Below are positions 25,129 to 33,080 of a stretch of 64,000 nt of DNA, one piece after another (position 1 is the stretch's first letter; every line of letters begins with the position of its first letter). The stretch lies in assembly GCF_025961835.1 (NCBI RefSeq), contig NZ_JAOQOK010000001.1, positions 558,001 through 622,000 of the forward strand, given 5' to 3'. Source of the stretch: Sphingobium sp. B2D3C (GTDB taxonomy: Bacteria > Pseudomonadota > Alphaproteobacteria > Sphingomonadales > Sphingomonadaceae). The notes under the pieces were generated by a model. That model was not told where the DNA came from and did no database searches. It was given only the letters and a program-made list of their open reading frames with translations. Both the position numbers and the translations under genes were made by a program.

Positions 25129-25638
25129 ATGAAGTTCGCGCGTTTTCTCGCTTCCTCCCTCCGCCGCAAGGCACGGCGGTCGCGATCCTTCGGGCCTGCC
25201 CTGCGGGGGTCGCAGCGGCCGAGCGAGCAGGGCTTCACGCTGATCGAACTGCTGGTGGTGATCGTCATCATCGGCCTGCTCGGCACCATCGTGGCGATCA
25301 ACGTGTTCGGCGCTCTCGGCACCAGCAATGTCGCCAAGGCGAAGGCCGATATCTCCGTCATCGAATCGGCGCTGGAGCAGTATCGGCTGGATAACCTGAC
25401 CTATCCCAGCACCAGCGATGGCCTGAACGCGCTCACCGCGCCCCCGCCGGGACTGGCGCAGCCGGAGCGCTATCGCGTCGGCGGGTACGTCAAGAAGCTG
25501 CCGAACGATCCCTGGGGCAAGCCCTATCAATATGCCGCTCCCGGCCGTCGCGGCGCCTTCGACGTCTATTCGCTGGGCGCCGACGGCCAGACAGGAGGCG
25601 AGGGCGAGAATGCCGACATCTATTCGAGCGATCTTTAA
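25129..25638 (+). CDS. gspG: Major pseudopilin GspG with unusually long leader
   Basis: 169 aa. The prepilin cleavage site is QG^FTLIELLVV, with Glu at +5, placing the cleaved leader at about 35 residues rather than the usual 6-10. The leader is rich in Arg and Lys (SSLRRKARRSRSF). No in-frame ATG, GTG or TTG lies between the ATG at 25129 and the cleavage site, so the long leader appears real unless a CTG is used. The mature part has the GspG calcium-binding loop region (DPWGKPYQY, SLGADGQTGGEGENADI). It is the main subunit of the pseudopilus. Confidence 0.95.
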   Translation: MKFARFLASSLRRKARRSRSFGPALRGSQRPSEQGFTLIELLVVIVIIGLLGTIVAINVFGALGTSNVAKAKADISVIESALEQYRLDNLTYPSTSDGLNALTAPPPGLAQPERYRVGGYVKKLPNDPWGKPYQYAAPGRRGAFDVYSLGADGQTGGEGENADIYSSDL

Positions 25639-25678
25639 GGGCAGCGCACCGGCGCCGGTCCGTCAGGGATATTGAGGC

Positions 25679-26089
25679 ATGAGGCGGGGCACGCCCGGTC
25701 ATCGGCAGGGCTTGCCCGTGCCGCGCCGCGCGTGCGCATCCGCCGGTTTCACCTTGCTGGAAATGCTGGTCGCCCTTGCCATCTTCAGCCTCGCCGCGCT
25801 GGCGCTGGTGCGCCTGCAAGGCGTCTCGGCTCGGACCTCGGTCGATCTCAACAGCCGCACCATGGCGCAGATCGTCGCGCGCAACCTCATGATCGAGCGC
25901 ATGACCGATCCGCAGCCCCCGGCGCTGGGCGCGAGCAACGGCGTGGCCGAGAATGGCGGCCGCAAATGGCCGTGGATTCAGCGGGTCGACAAGGGGGAAG
26001 ACGGGCGCCTGCTCATCGTGACGGTGCGTGTGGATGCCGGGCCGGGCCAGTCGCCTGCCGTCCTCACCTTCGGGCGGCCGGCGCAATGA
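25679..26089 (+). CDS. gspI: Minor pseudopilin GspI
   Basis: 136 aa. Leader of about 23 residues, cleavage AG^FTLLEMLVALAIFSLAALA, with Glu at +5. ARNLMIERM and the C-terminal RLLIVTVRV match the GspI fold. With GspJ and GspK it forms the tip complex that starts the pseudopilus. In most operons GspH precedes GspI; here the order is G-I-H-J. The stop overlaps the gspH start (ATGA). Confidence 0.88.
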   Translation: MRRGTPGHRQGLPVPRRACASAGFTLLEMLVALAIFSLAALALVRLQGVSARTSVDLNSRTMAQIVARNLMIERMTDPQPPALGASNGVAENGGRKWPWIQRVDKGEDGRLLIVTVRVDAGPGQSPAVLTFGRPAQ

Positions 26090-26559
26090 GAGCGCGCTTG
26101 CCCGTCCTGTCCGCACCCCGCGGTTCTGCCGGTTTTACGCTGGTCGAGCTGATGGTCGTCATCGCGATCATCGGGCTGATCTCGGGCGCGGTTGTCGTCA
26201 CCATGGCCGATCCGCGCGGGCGGGTTTCGGGCGATGTGGACCGTTTTGCCGGGCGCGTGCGTGCCGCGCGGGACAGCGCCATCGTCGCAGGCCGGCCGGT
26301 TGCCTTGTGGGTCTCCACCACCGCTTATGGCTTCGAGCGGCGAGCGCAGGGGCAGTGGGAGCCGATCACGGAAGGGCCGCTCGCGGCGCATGACTGGTCC
26401 GGCGAGACCCGCGCCGCGCTCGGCCAGCAGACGCGCCTGCGGGTGATGTTCGACAGCGTGGGGCAGGCCGATCAGCGGCTCGATTTTGCGCTGGAGCGTG
26501 ACGGGCAGAAGCTGCCGGTGCGCATGACGCTGGATGGCAAGGTGACCAGCGGTGACTGA
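26086..26559 (+). CDS. gspH: Minor pseudopilin GspH
   Basis: 157 aa from the ATG at 26086, which overlaps the gspI stop. The cleavage site is AG^FTLVELMVVIAIIG after a 16-residue leader. The mature domain (RAARDSAIVAGRPVALWVST, RLDFALERDGQKLPVRM) has the strand pattern of GspH. A longer reading frame in the same phase starts at 25672 but would cover gspI entirely. Overlaps gspJ by eight bases. Confidence 0.88.
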   Translation: MRARLPVLSAPRGSAGFTLVELMVVIAIIGLISGAVVVTMADPRGRVSGDVDRFAGRVRAARDSAIVAGRPVALWVSTTAYGFERRAQGQWEPITEGPLAAHDWSGETRAALGQQTRLRVMFDSVGQADQRLDFALERDGQKLPVRMTLDGKVTSGD

Positions 26560-27217
26560 CGTGTACGCTCTGGGCCGTGCCCATGCGGGCGAGGAGGGTT
26601 TTACCCTCATCGAGCTGCTGGTGGCGGTGATGATCTTCGCCATGCTCGCGACGGCCGGTGTCGTGCTGCTGCGCACCAGCGTGGACGGGCAGGCCGCGAT
26701 CGGCCGCAATCTCGATGCGCTGGCCGATGTGCAGCGTGGTGTGTCCCTGCTCGATGCCGATCTCTCGCAGGCTGTGACGCGCATCAGCCGGACGGAGGCC
26801 GGAACGTTCGCGCCGGCTTTTTTCGGCCGCGCCGCGCAGAGCGAGGAGCCGCTGATCCAGTTCGTGCGCGGAGGTTGGAGCAATCCTGCCACATTGCGCC
26901 GACCGACCTTGCAGAAGATCGAATATTGGTGGCGGGACGGGCGGCTGGAACGCATCGGCTACCCGGTGCTCGATGGCGCGCAGCCGCCGGCCCCATCCGT
27001 GCTGTTCGAGCATGTGACCGCGCTCAGCCTGCGCTACCGGGCGCGCAATGGCGCCTGGCAGGACCGCTGGGCGCCCGCCCGGCCGACCGAACTGCCGACC
27101 GTCGTCGAAATCACCGTGGAGCGCCGGAGCGCCGCGCCAGTGACGCTGCGCTTTCCGGTCGGCACGGCCATGTATCAGCCGCCGGCTGAAGGGGCGGAGG
27201 CTGCCAGTGCGCCCTGA
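26552..27217 (+). CDS. gspJ: Minor pseudopilin GspJ
   Basis: 221 aa from a GTG start inside gspH. Cleavage EG^FTLIELLVAVMIFAMLA after a 16-residue leader. The motif LADVQRGVSLLDADLSQAV and the later WWRDGRLERIGYPVLD are typical of GspJ, a tip-complex pseudopilin. Overlaps gspK by 11 bases. Confidence 0.9.
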   Translation: MTDVYALGRAHAGEEGFTLIELLVAVMIFAMLATAGVVLLRTSVDGQAAIGRNLDALADVQRGVSLLDADLSQAVTRISRTEAGTFAPAFFGRAAQSEEPLIQFVRGGWSNPATLRRPTLQKIEYWWRDGRLERIGYPVLDGAQPPAPSVLFEHVTALSLRYRARNGAWQDRWAPARPTELPTVVEITVERRSAAPVTLRFPVGTAMYQPPAEGAEAASAP

Positions 27218-28247
27218 CCCCCTTCATGCCAGCGCGGCAACGCCGACCCGTGAGCGGGGCGCTGCGCTGCTCACGGTGCTGCTGCTCGTGGCCATTCTTT
27301 CGGTCGTGACGGCGGTCGCGCTGGATCGGCTCACATTGGCGAGCCGGATGACCCGCAACATCGTCTCGGCCGATCAGGGCCGCGCCTATCTGCTGACCGG
27401 CGAGCAGATGGTGGCCAATCTGGTGAGCGACCTCGTGGCGGTGAACGCGGATCGTACCACCTTGCAGGGCGGCTGGCTGGGCCGCGACCAGACCATCTCC
27501 GTGCCCGGCGGCGCGGTGACCGTGCAGCTGGTGGATCGCGGCAATTGCTTCAATCTCAACAGTCTGGTCGTGGGGCCGGAGCCGGCGGGCGGGGTAGAGG
27601 GGGATGCCTCCACCATGCAACTCGCTGCCCGGCCGGTCGGCATCGCCCAGTTCGCGGCGCTGATGCGCTTGCTCGGCGTCGATCAGAATGCGGCCACGCA
27701 AATCGCGATTTCCGCCGCCGACTGGATCGACAGCGATTCAGAGCCGGGCAATGGCGGCGCGGAGGACAATTATTATGCGGGGTTCGATCCGCCCTATCGC
27801 GCGGCCAACACATTGATGGCCGATCCGAGCGAGCTGCTGATGGTCAATGCCATGACGCCGCAGGTCTATCAGCGCATCCGCCCCTGGGTTTGCGCCTTGC
27901 CGACGACGCGGCTCTCGCCGATCAATATCAATACGCTGCTGCCGGGGCAGGCGGTGCTGCTGGCGATGCTCGCGCCGGACGGCCTTGGGCTCGAACAGGC
28001 GCGGCAGGTGCTGGCGCAGCGCCCTGCGGATGGGTATGGCAGTGTGAACGCCTTCTGGTCTCTCCCGCAGCTTGTCAGGCTTGCGTTGCCCGAGGATGTG
28101 AAGAACCAGACTGTGGCCAAGACGCGCTGGTTCGAGGCGACGTTGCGGGCGGATCTCGGGGGAGACCAGGTGAGTGAGATTGTGCTGATCGATGCGGAGA
28201 CGCAGCCGGCCCGGCTGATGCGCCGCCAATGGGGTGACGAGAGTTGA
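27207..28247 (+). CDS. gspK: Tip pseudopilin GspK
   Basis: 346 aa with GTG start. The leader ends RG^AALLTVLLLVAILSVV; as expected for GspK there is no Glu at +5. The motifs DRGNCFNLNSL and AADWIDSDSEPGNGGAEDNYY (calcium-binding region) and INTLLPGQAVLLAML identify the large tip subunit. The stop overlaps the TTG start of gspL. Confidence 0.93.
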   Translation: MRPDPLHASAATPTRERGAALLTVLLLVAILSVVTAVALDRLTLASRMTRNIVSADQGRAYLLTGEQMVANLVSDLVAVNADRTTLQGGWLGRDQTISVPGGAVTVQLVDRGNCFNLNSLVVGPEPAGGVEGDASTMQLAARPVGIAQFAALMRLLGVDQNAATQIAISAADWIDSDSEPGNGGAEDNYYAGFDPPYRAANTLMADPSELLMVNAMTPQVYQRIRPWVCALPTTRLSPININTLLPGQAVLLAMLAPDGLGLEQARQVLAQRPADGYGSVNAFWSLPQLVRLALPEDVKNQTVAKTRWFEATLRADLGGDQVSEIVLIDAETQPARLMRRQWGDES

Positions 28248-29359
28248 AGCACGATTATGTCATTGTCCTCCCGCGCGAAAGCGACACGCCCCCGGTCTGG
28301 TATCGGGTGGCGGACGAGCAGATCGTGCGGCGCGGGCGCGGCACCGAATGGTTCCCGCCCGAGCAGGCGAACGAGACCGAGCCCGCCGTCGGCCACGCTA
28401 TGCTGGTGCTGCCGCCGCAAGTGACGACGCTTCACTTCATTGCCTGCCCCGGCATGACGCCTCGGCAGGGGGCTGCCGCCGCGCGGCTTATGGCGCTGGA
28501 GGCGAGCATTGGCGATAGTGACCAGCTTCACGCCGCCGTCGCCGCCAATGACGATCCCGATGCGGCGCATGTGGTGGCCGTCACCAGCCGCAGCGCCATG
28601 GCGCATTGGGTGGACTGGGCGGCAGAGCATGGCATCGCGCAAGCAAGTCTCGTCCCTTCCGCTTTGCTGCTGCCGGCGCCCGAGGATGGCTTTGTCCATG
28701 CGCCCATCGGCGGCGCGGACGTGGTGCGCGGGCGCGACAGCGCGTTCGATGGCAGCGAGCCGCATGCGCCGCTCATCATCGGCGAGGCTTCACTGACCCG
28801 CCTGCCGCCGGATAATGTCGATGAGGCGCTGCTGCTGGCACTCGCCACGCCGCCGCTCGATCTGCGTCAAGGCGCGTTCGCCCGCCGCGCACCGGCGGTG
28901 TTCGGCAAGGATCGCTGGCGGCGCATGGCCATCATGCTCGGCTTCATCCTGCTGGCCAGCCTCATCGTCTCGCTCATCACCATCGTCCGGCTGAATGCGG
29001 AGGCCTCCCGGCTGGACGCGCAGACCGTGGCGATTGCGCAAAGCGTCGATCCTGCGGTGGCCGATGCCGCCGGTGCAGAGGCGCGCGTGACCGCCTTGCT
29101 CGGCGCGCGGGGCGGGCGCGGCGGGTTCACCGGCACGGTCGCCGGGCTGATGAGCGCCATGCAGGTCAATGCCAGTGTCACGCTCACCAGCATCAATCAG
29201 GGCAGCGATGGTGCGTTGCGGGTGCAACTGTCCGCCAATCAGGCCGAGGAGATCAATGAGGTGCTGATCGCCATTCAGGAGGCCGGCTGGCGGATCAGCG
29301 CCAATGCCGTGCAGCAGCGCGGCGCGCGGATCGTCGCCGACATCACGGTGGTGCGCTGA
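28244..29359 (+). CDS. gspL: Type II secretion system protein GspL
   Basis: 371 aa. The start appears to be TTG at 28244 (overlap TTGA with the gspK stop); no ATG or GTG is in frame nearby. The N-terminal ~210 residues form the cytosolic actin-like domain, the membrane helix is near residues 225-250 (MAIMLGFILLASLIVSLITIV), and a ferredoxin-like periplasmic domain follows. GspL links the GspE ATPase to GspM and the platform. Conserved sequence is weak, as in all GspL, so the assignment also rests on position. Confidence 0.85.
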   Translation: MKHDYVIVLPRESDTPPVWYRVADEQIVRRGRGTEWFPPEQANETEPAVGHAMLVLPPQVTTLHFIACPGMTPRQGAAAARLMALEASIGDSDQLHAAVAANDDPDAAHVVAVTSRSAMAHWVDWAAEHGIAQASLVPSALLLPAPEDGFVHAPIGGADVVRGRDSAFDGSEPHAPLIIGEASLTRLPPDNVDEALLLALATPPLDLRQGAFARRAPAVFGKDRWRRMAIMLGFILLASLIVSLITIVRLNAEASRLDAQTVAIAQSVDPAVADAAGAEARVTALLGARGGRGGFTGTVAGLMSAMQVNASVTLTSINQGSDGALRVQLSANQAEEINEVLIAIQEAGWRISANAVQQRGARIVADITVVR

Positions 29360-29838
29360 TGCAGGGGCTGCGGACCTGGTGGGCCAATCACAGCCTGGCC
29401 GAGCGTCGCTTCATGGCGGGGCTGGGCATCGTGGCATTGCTGATCTTTCTGTGGCTGGGCGTCTGGCGTCCGGTCAATGATGGCCTGGCAGCCGGCTGGG
29501 AGCGACAAGGCGCCGCGCTGGATCGCTATGCGTCGGTGCGGGCTATGGTCGCGGAATTGCGCCAGAAGCCGCAAAAGCGCGCGCAGGGCGAGCGCCTCGC
29601 GGTCGATCAACGCATCGGCCAGACAGCAGCGGAAGCGGGCTTCACGCTCGATCGCGCCGACCAGCAGGGGCAAGGCCGCATGTCGGTGAACATCGCCTCG
29701 GCGCGCGTCGGGCCATTGCTGCAATGGATCGCGCGTCTGGAGGCGGACGGGGTCGCGGTCCAGACGATCAGCATCGTCCCCGGCGCGGCAGAAGGCACCG
29801 TCTCCGTACAGGCCGTGTTCCAGGAGACGCGGCCATGA
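29359..29838 (+). CDS. gspM: Type II secretion system protein GspM
   Basis: 159 aa. A short cytosolic N-terminus and one membrane helix (about residues 22-38, MAGLGIVALLIFLWLGV) are followed by a small periplasmic ferredoxin-like domain, the standard GspM plan. The gene overlaps both gspL (one base) and gspN (four bases). Confidence 0.85.
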   Translation: MQGLRTWWANHSLAERRFMAGLGIVALLIFLWLGVWRPVNDGLAAGWERQGAALDRYASVRAMVAELRQKPQKRAQGERLAVDQRIGQTAAEAGFTLDRADQQGQGRMSVNIASARVGPLLQWIARLEADGVAVQTISIVPGAAEGTVSVQAVFQETRP

Positions 29839-30557
29839 TGGCGATGGTCCAGACGACGCGGGCGCGCATCATGCTTGGCGTGATCTTCCTGATCGCGCTG
29901 CTGGTAACATGGCCGCTTTATGCCGCCTTCGCGCTGTTCGGCCTCAAGGACATGGGCGTCGCCGCCCGATCCCTGCGCGGGCCCATCTGGTGGGGTGGCG
30001 CCGAGGAGCTGCAAATCCGTGGGGTTCAGCTGGGCACGGTGGATGTGTTCCTCAGTCCCATCCAGTTGTTCGTGGGCCGCGTGCGCATCGACATCGTGCG
30101 GCGGCTGGGCGACCGCGATGATATCAGCGGGGCATTCACGCTGGGGCTCAACCGGCGCGGTGTCGACGATGTGACCGGATCGGTCGCGCTCGGCGCACCG
30201 CTGGCACCGCTGCCGGTGAGCCGGGTCGAGTTCGAGGATATGACCGTCCACTTCTCCGGCGGCATGTGCACCAAGGCGGAAGGGCGCGTGCGCGCGCGCG
30301 TGCCGGCGATCATGAGCGGGCTTGGCCTCGCCAATGGCCTTGCCGGCGCGGTGCGCTGCGCAGGCGATGCGGTGGAACTGCCGCTGGTCAGCCAGTCCGG
30401 TCAGGAGCAACTGTTCGTGCGGATCAAGCAGGACGGCAGCTATGAGGCAACGATGCGCATGCGCACAACCGATCCGCTGATCGGTGCGGCGCTGGGCGCC
30501 AACGGCTTTCAGGCGGTGAATGGCGAGCAGGTGCTGCGGACCGTCGGCCGGTTCTGA
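29835..30557 (+). CDS. gspN: Type II secretion system protein GspN
   Basis: 240 aa from the ATG at 29835, overlapping the gspM stop. A membrane anchor lies at residues 14-35. The motifs GPIWWGGAEELQIRG and VELPLVSQSGQEQLFVRI fit GspN. GspN is optional in T2SS and its role is not settled. The C-terminal PLIGAALGANGFQAVNGEQV is conserved among members as I recall. Confidence 0.85.
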   Translation: MMAMVQTTRARIMLGVIFLIALLVTWPLYAAFALFGLKDMGVAARSLRGPIWWGGAEELQIRGVQLGTVDVFLSPIQLFVGRVRIDIVRRLGDRDDISGAFTLGLNRRGVDDVTGSVALGAPLAPLPVSRVEFEDMTVHFSGGMCTKAEGRVRARVPAIMSGLGLANGLAGAVRCAGDAVELPLVSQSGQEQLFVRIKQDGSYEATMRMRTTDPLIGAALGANGFQAVNGEQVLRTVGRF

Positions 30558-30564
30558 TCGCGCG

Positions 30565-31323
30565 ATGCTGGGGGCCGATCTGTTGCGCATGGCGCTGGGC
30601 TGCGGCCTTGGCCTGATCGCCGGCAGTTTTCTCGGTGCCATCGTCACCCGCTGGCCGCGGGGCGAATCGGTGATGCGCGGTCGCTCGGCCTGTGATGCAT
30701 GCGGGCGGACATTGGGCGCGATCGACCTCATTCCACTGCTCAGCGCCTTGCGGACGCGCGGGCGATGCCGGACCTGCGGGGCCCGGATCGATCCGGCGCA
30801 TGTTATCATGGAACTGGGCGCAGCCATGATCGGCGGGGTCTGCGCCTGGCTGCTACCGCTGCCCGCTGCCGCGCTGGTCGCGGTGGCGTTGTGGATCTTG
30901 CTGGCGCTGGCGGTGCTGGATGCACGCCATTTCTGGTTGCCCGATGCCTTGACGTTGCCGCTCGCCGTGCTGGGCCTCACGCTGGGCGACTGGCTGGTGC
31001 CCGCGCCTTTTGCGGATCGCATGATCGGCGCGGCCATCGGCTATATCGGCCTGTTCCTGCTGGCCATGAGCTACCGGCGCCTGCGCGGACGCGAGGGCCT
31101 TGGCCTTGGCGATGCCAAACTGCTTGGCGCCATCGGGGCGTGGCTCGGCTGGCAGCTGCTGCCGGTCGTGCTGCTGCTGGCCAGCGTGGGAGGGCTGATC
31201 TGGGCTGTCATCCTGCGTCTGAAGGGGCACGCGCTCTCCGGGAACATGCGCTTGCCGTTTGGCACTTTCCTCTGCCTCGCCGCACCGCTAGCGGCTCGAC
31301 TTGCGTGGACCATCGCCCCATGA
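30565..31323 (+). CDS. gspO: Prepilin peptidase (GspO/PilD)
   Basis: 252 aa from ATG 30565, seven bases after gspN. An aspartic protease of the inner membrane that cleaves the pseudopilin leaders before Phe and methylates the new N-terminus. Two CxxC pairs (CDACGRTLG and CRTCGARI) form the zinc domain. The catalytic aspartates are in LDARHFWLPDALT and GLGLGDAKLLGA. Having its own peptidase in the operon makes this T2SS self-contained. Confidence 0.95.
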   Translation: MLGADLLRMALGCGLGLIAGSFLGAIVTRWPRGESVMRGRSACDACGRTLGAIDLIPLLSALRTRGRCRTCGARIDPAHVIMELGAAMIGGVCAWLLPLPAAALVAVALWILLALAVLDARHFWLPDALTLPLAVLGLTLGDWLVPAPFADRMIGAAIGYIGLFLLAMSYRRLRGREGLGLGDAKLLGAIGAWLGWQLLPVVLLLASVGGLIWAVILRLKGHALSGNMRLPFGTFLCLAAPLAARLAWTIAP

Positions 31324-31350
31324 CGGTGATGCGTTAGGGTCAAACTTCAC

Positions 31351-31482
31351 CGTTCATGCTGAGTAGGGTCTGAGGTACGCCGCAGGCGCGTATCGAAGAG
31401 CCGTATCGAAGCATCGCAGCGCACGGGCTTGTCCTTCGATACGCCGCTTCGACAGGCTCAGCAGCTACTCAGGACGAACGGA
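31351..31482. repeat. Intergenic palindromic element, type A
   Basis: Outer arms CGTTCATGCTGAGTAG (31351-31366) and CTACTCAGGACGAACG (31465-31480) are complementary with two mismatches. Inside is a nested structure with several copies of TATCGAAG/CTTCGATA (31391, 31404, 31434). This resembles the abundant intergenic repeats ending in aggacgaacgg seen in sphingomonads (recollection). Located between gspO and ku; could also end transcription of the gsp operon. Confidence 0.7.
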
Positions 31483-31639
31483 GGGGAGGTCCGCAATGGC
31501 GTCGTGTCCGGAAAGGCAGCTTTTTGAAAAATAGAGCGCACCATCCGCCTTCCGCCGAATCCCGGAATTTGTCCAAGCCTCTTGAGATCCCGCAGGGAAC
31601 CAACCACCGCGCCGCGGGGTTCATTCCCGGAGGTATCTC
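31483..31639. promoter_or_regulatory. ku upstream region
   Basis: 157 bases, no ORF. Ends in the strong ribosome-binding sequence ggaggt 8 bases before the ku ATG. No reliable promoter pair was identified. Confidence 0.35.
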
Positions 31640-32575
31640 ATGGCAGCGCGTGCATATTGGCGTGGGCAGATCAAGCTGGCGCTCGTTTCGATCCCCGTGG
31701 AGGTCTTTTCCGCCACGCGCTCGGGCGCCAAGATCGCCTTTCATCAGGTCCATGAACCGAGCGGCAAGCGCATCCGCTATGAGAAGGTCGCGCCCGGCGT
31801 CGGGCCGGTGGATCGCGACGAGATCATGAAGGGCTTCGAGGTTTCCAAGGGGCAGTATGTGCTGCTCGATGATGAGGAAATCGAGGCCGTGAAGATCGAG
31901 AGTCGCAAGACGCTGGACCTCGTCCAGTTCGTGGACGCCAGCGAGATCGACGTGCTCTATTACGACAAGCCTTATTATGTCGTGCCGGCTGACGATCTGG
32001 CCGAGGAAGCCTATGTGGTGCTGCGCGATGCCCTGCGGCAGGCGAAGAAGGTCGGCCTTGGCCAGCTCTCCGTGCGCGGCCGCGAGCAGCTGGTTTCCAT
32101 CAAGCCGTGCGGGCGCGGGCTGGTGATGGAAGTGTTGCGCTACGCCGACGAGGTGGTGAAGGCACAGGGCTTTTTCCGCGATATCGGCGACACCAAGCCG
32201 GAGGCCGATCTGCTCGACCTCGCCACCGCGCTGATCGACAAGAAAAGCGCGCCGTTCCACCCGGCCGAATTTCAGGATCGCTACATCGAGGCGCTCGAGG
32301 GGTTGATCGAGAAAAAGCGCAAGGCGAAGGGCGGCAAGCGCATCCTCGAGGATGCCGAGGAGGCGAGCCGGCCCGGCGGCAGCAATGTTATCGATCTGAT
32401 GGCTGCGCTCAAGAAGTCGGTTGGCGATGGCGGGGCTGCCAAGAAGGGCGGCACAACCAAGAGCGCGCCCGCCAAGAGCCGGGCAACCACCAGCAAGAGC
32501 GCCAAGGCTCCGGCCTCGAAGGCGGCGGGAAGCCGGGCAACCGCATCACGGTCGAGCAGCCGCAAGAGCGCCTGA
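31640..32575 (+). CDS. ku: Ku homodimer, NHEJ end-binding protein
   Basis: 311 aa. Bacterial Ku threads on DNA ends and recruits LigD. The Ku core spans residues 1 to about 255, starting ARAYWRGQIKLALVSIPVEVF and including KGFEVSKGQYVLLDDEE and EFQDRYIEALEGLI. The C-terminal 35-40 residues are an Ala/Lys/Ser-rich tail (KKGGTTKSAPAKSRATT and similar), like the basic tails that let Ku slide along DNA. A clear ggaggt precedes the ATG. The mgtC-like gene starts one base after the stop. Confidence 0.97.
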   Translation: MAARAYWRGQIKLALVSIPVEVFSATRSGAKIAFHQVHEPSGKRIRYEKVAPGVGPVDRDEIMKGFEVSKGQYVLLDDEEIEAVKIESRKTLDLVQFVDASEIDVLYYDKPYYVVPADDLAEEAYVVLRDALRQAKKVGLGQLSVRGREQLVSIKPCGRGLVMEVLRYADEVVKAQGFFRDIGDTKPEADLLDLATALIDKKSAPFHPAEFQDRYIEALEGLIEKKRKAKGGKRILEDAEEASRPGGSNVIDLMAALKKSVGDGGAAKKGGTTKSAPAKSRATTSKSAKAPASKAAGSRATASRSSSRKSA

Positions 32576-32576
32576 C

Positions 32577-33080
32577 ATGGATCTCAACCCCGGAACGCCG
32601 CTGCATTGGGTCGATGGGGAGGTGATGCTGCGGCTGGGTATCGCGGCCCTGCTGGGATTGGCGTTGGGGCTGGACCGGGAATTGCGCGGACACGCTGCCG
32701 GGCTCCGCACTCATGGGCTCATCTGCTTCAGCGCGGCGGTGATGACGGTGAGCTCGATCTCGCTCTATCGCCAGCTTGCGACCGGCCAGTCGGGCATGGA
32801 CCCGCTGCGTATCTTTGAGGCGACGGGGACGTTCGTCGGCATCATTGCGGCAGGCCTCATCGTCTTCAGCAAGGGTGAGGTCCATAATCTTACCACCGCC
32901 GCCCACATCTGGCTGGCGACCGTGGTGGGCATCGCGTGCGGCGCAGCGCAGTGGCCGCTGGTTTTGGTGGCGAGCATCGTGTCGGTGGTGATGCTGACCT
33001 TTCTGCGGCTGGTGGAGCGGCGCTGGATCGAGCCTCGCCTCGCAGAAAGGGCGTCCGACAAGGAAAAGGAGAAGAGCTGA
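32577..33080 (+). CDS. MgtC/SapB-family membrane protein
   Basis: 167 aa. About four to five hydrophobic segments. The hallmark N-terminal block GLALGLDRELRGHAAGLRTHGLI (conserved Arg-Glu and GLRTH) and the FVGIIAAGLIVFSKG loop are clear. It lacks the long cytosolic C-terminal domain of virulence MgtC. MgtC-type proteins affect growth in low Mg or acid, and some regulate the F-ATPase; the role of this one is not known. It is coupled to ku (one base apart) and ligD (TGATG overlap), an odd companion for DNA repair genes. Confidence 0.87.
   Translation: MDLNPGTPLHWVDGEVMLRLGIAALLGLALGLDRELRGHAAGLRTHGLICFSAAVMTVSSISLYRQLATGQSGMDPLRIFEATGTFVGIIAAGLIVFSKGEVHNLTTAAHIWLATVVGIACGAAQWPLVLVASIVSVVMLTFLRLVERRWIEPRLAERASDKEKEKS

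Noticed and set aside
25672..26559. 295-aa frame covering gspI and gspH
   Set aside because: Same phase as gspH but its first 138 codons run over gspI; the ATG at 26086 overlapping the gspI stop is the real start.
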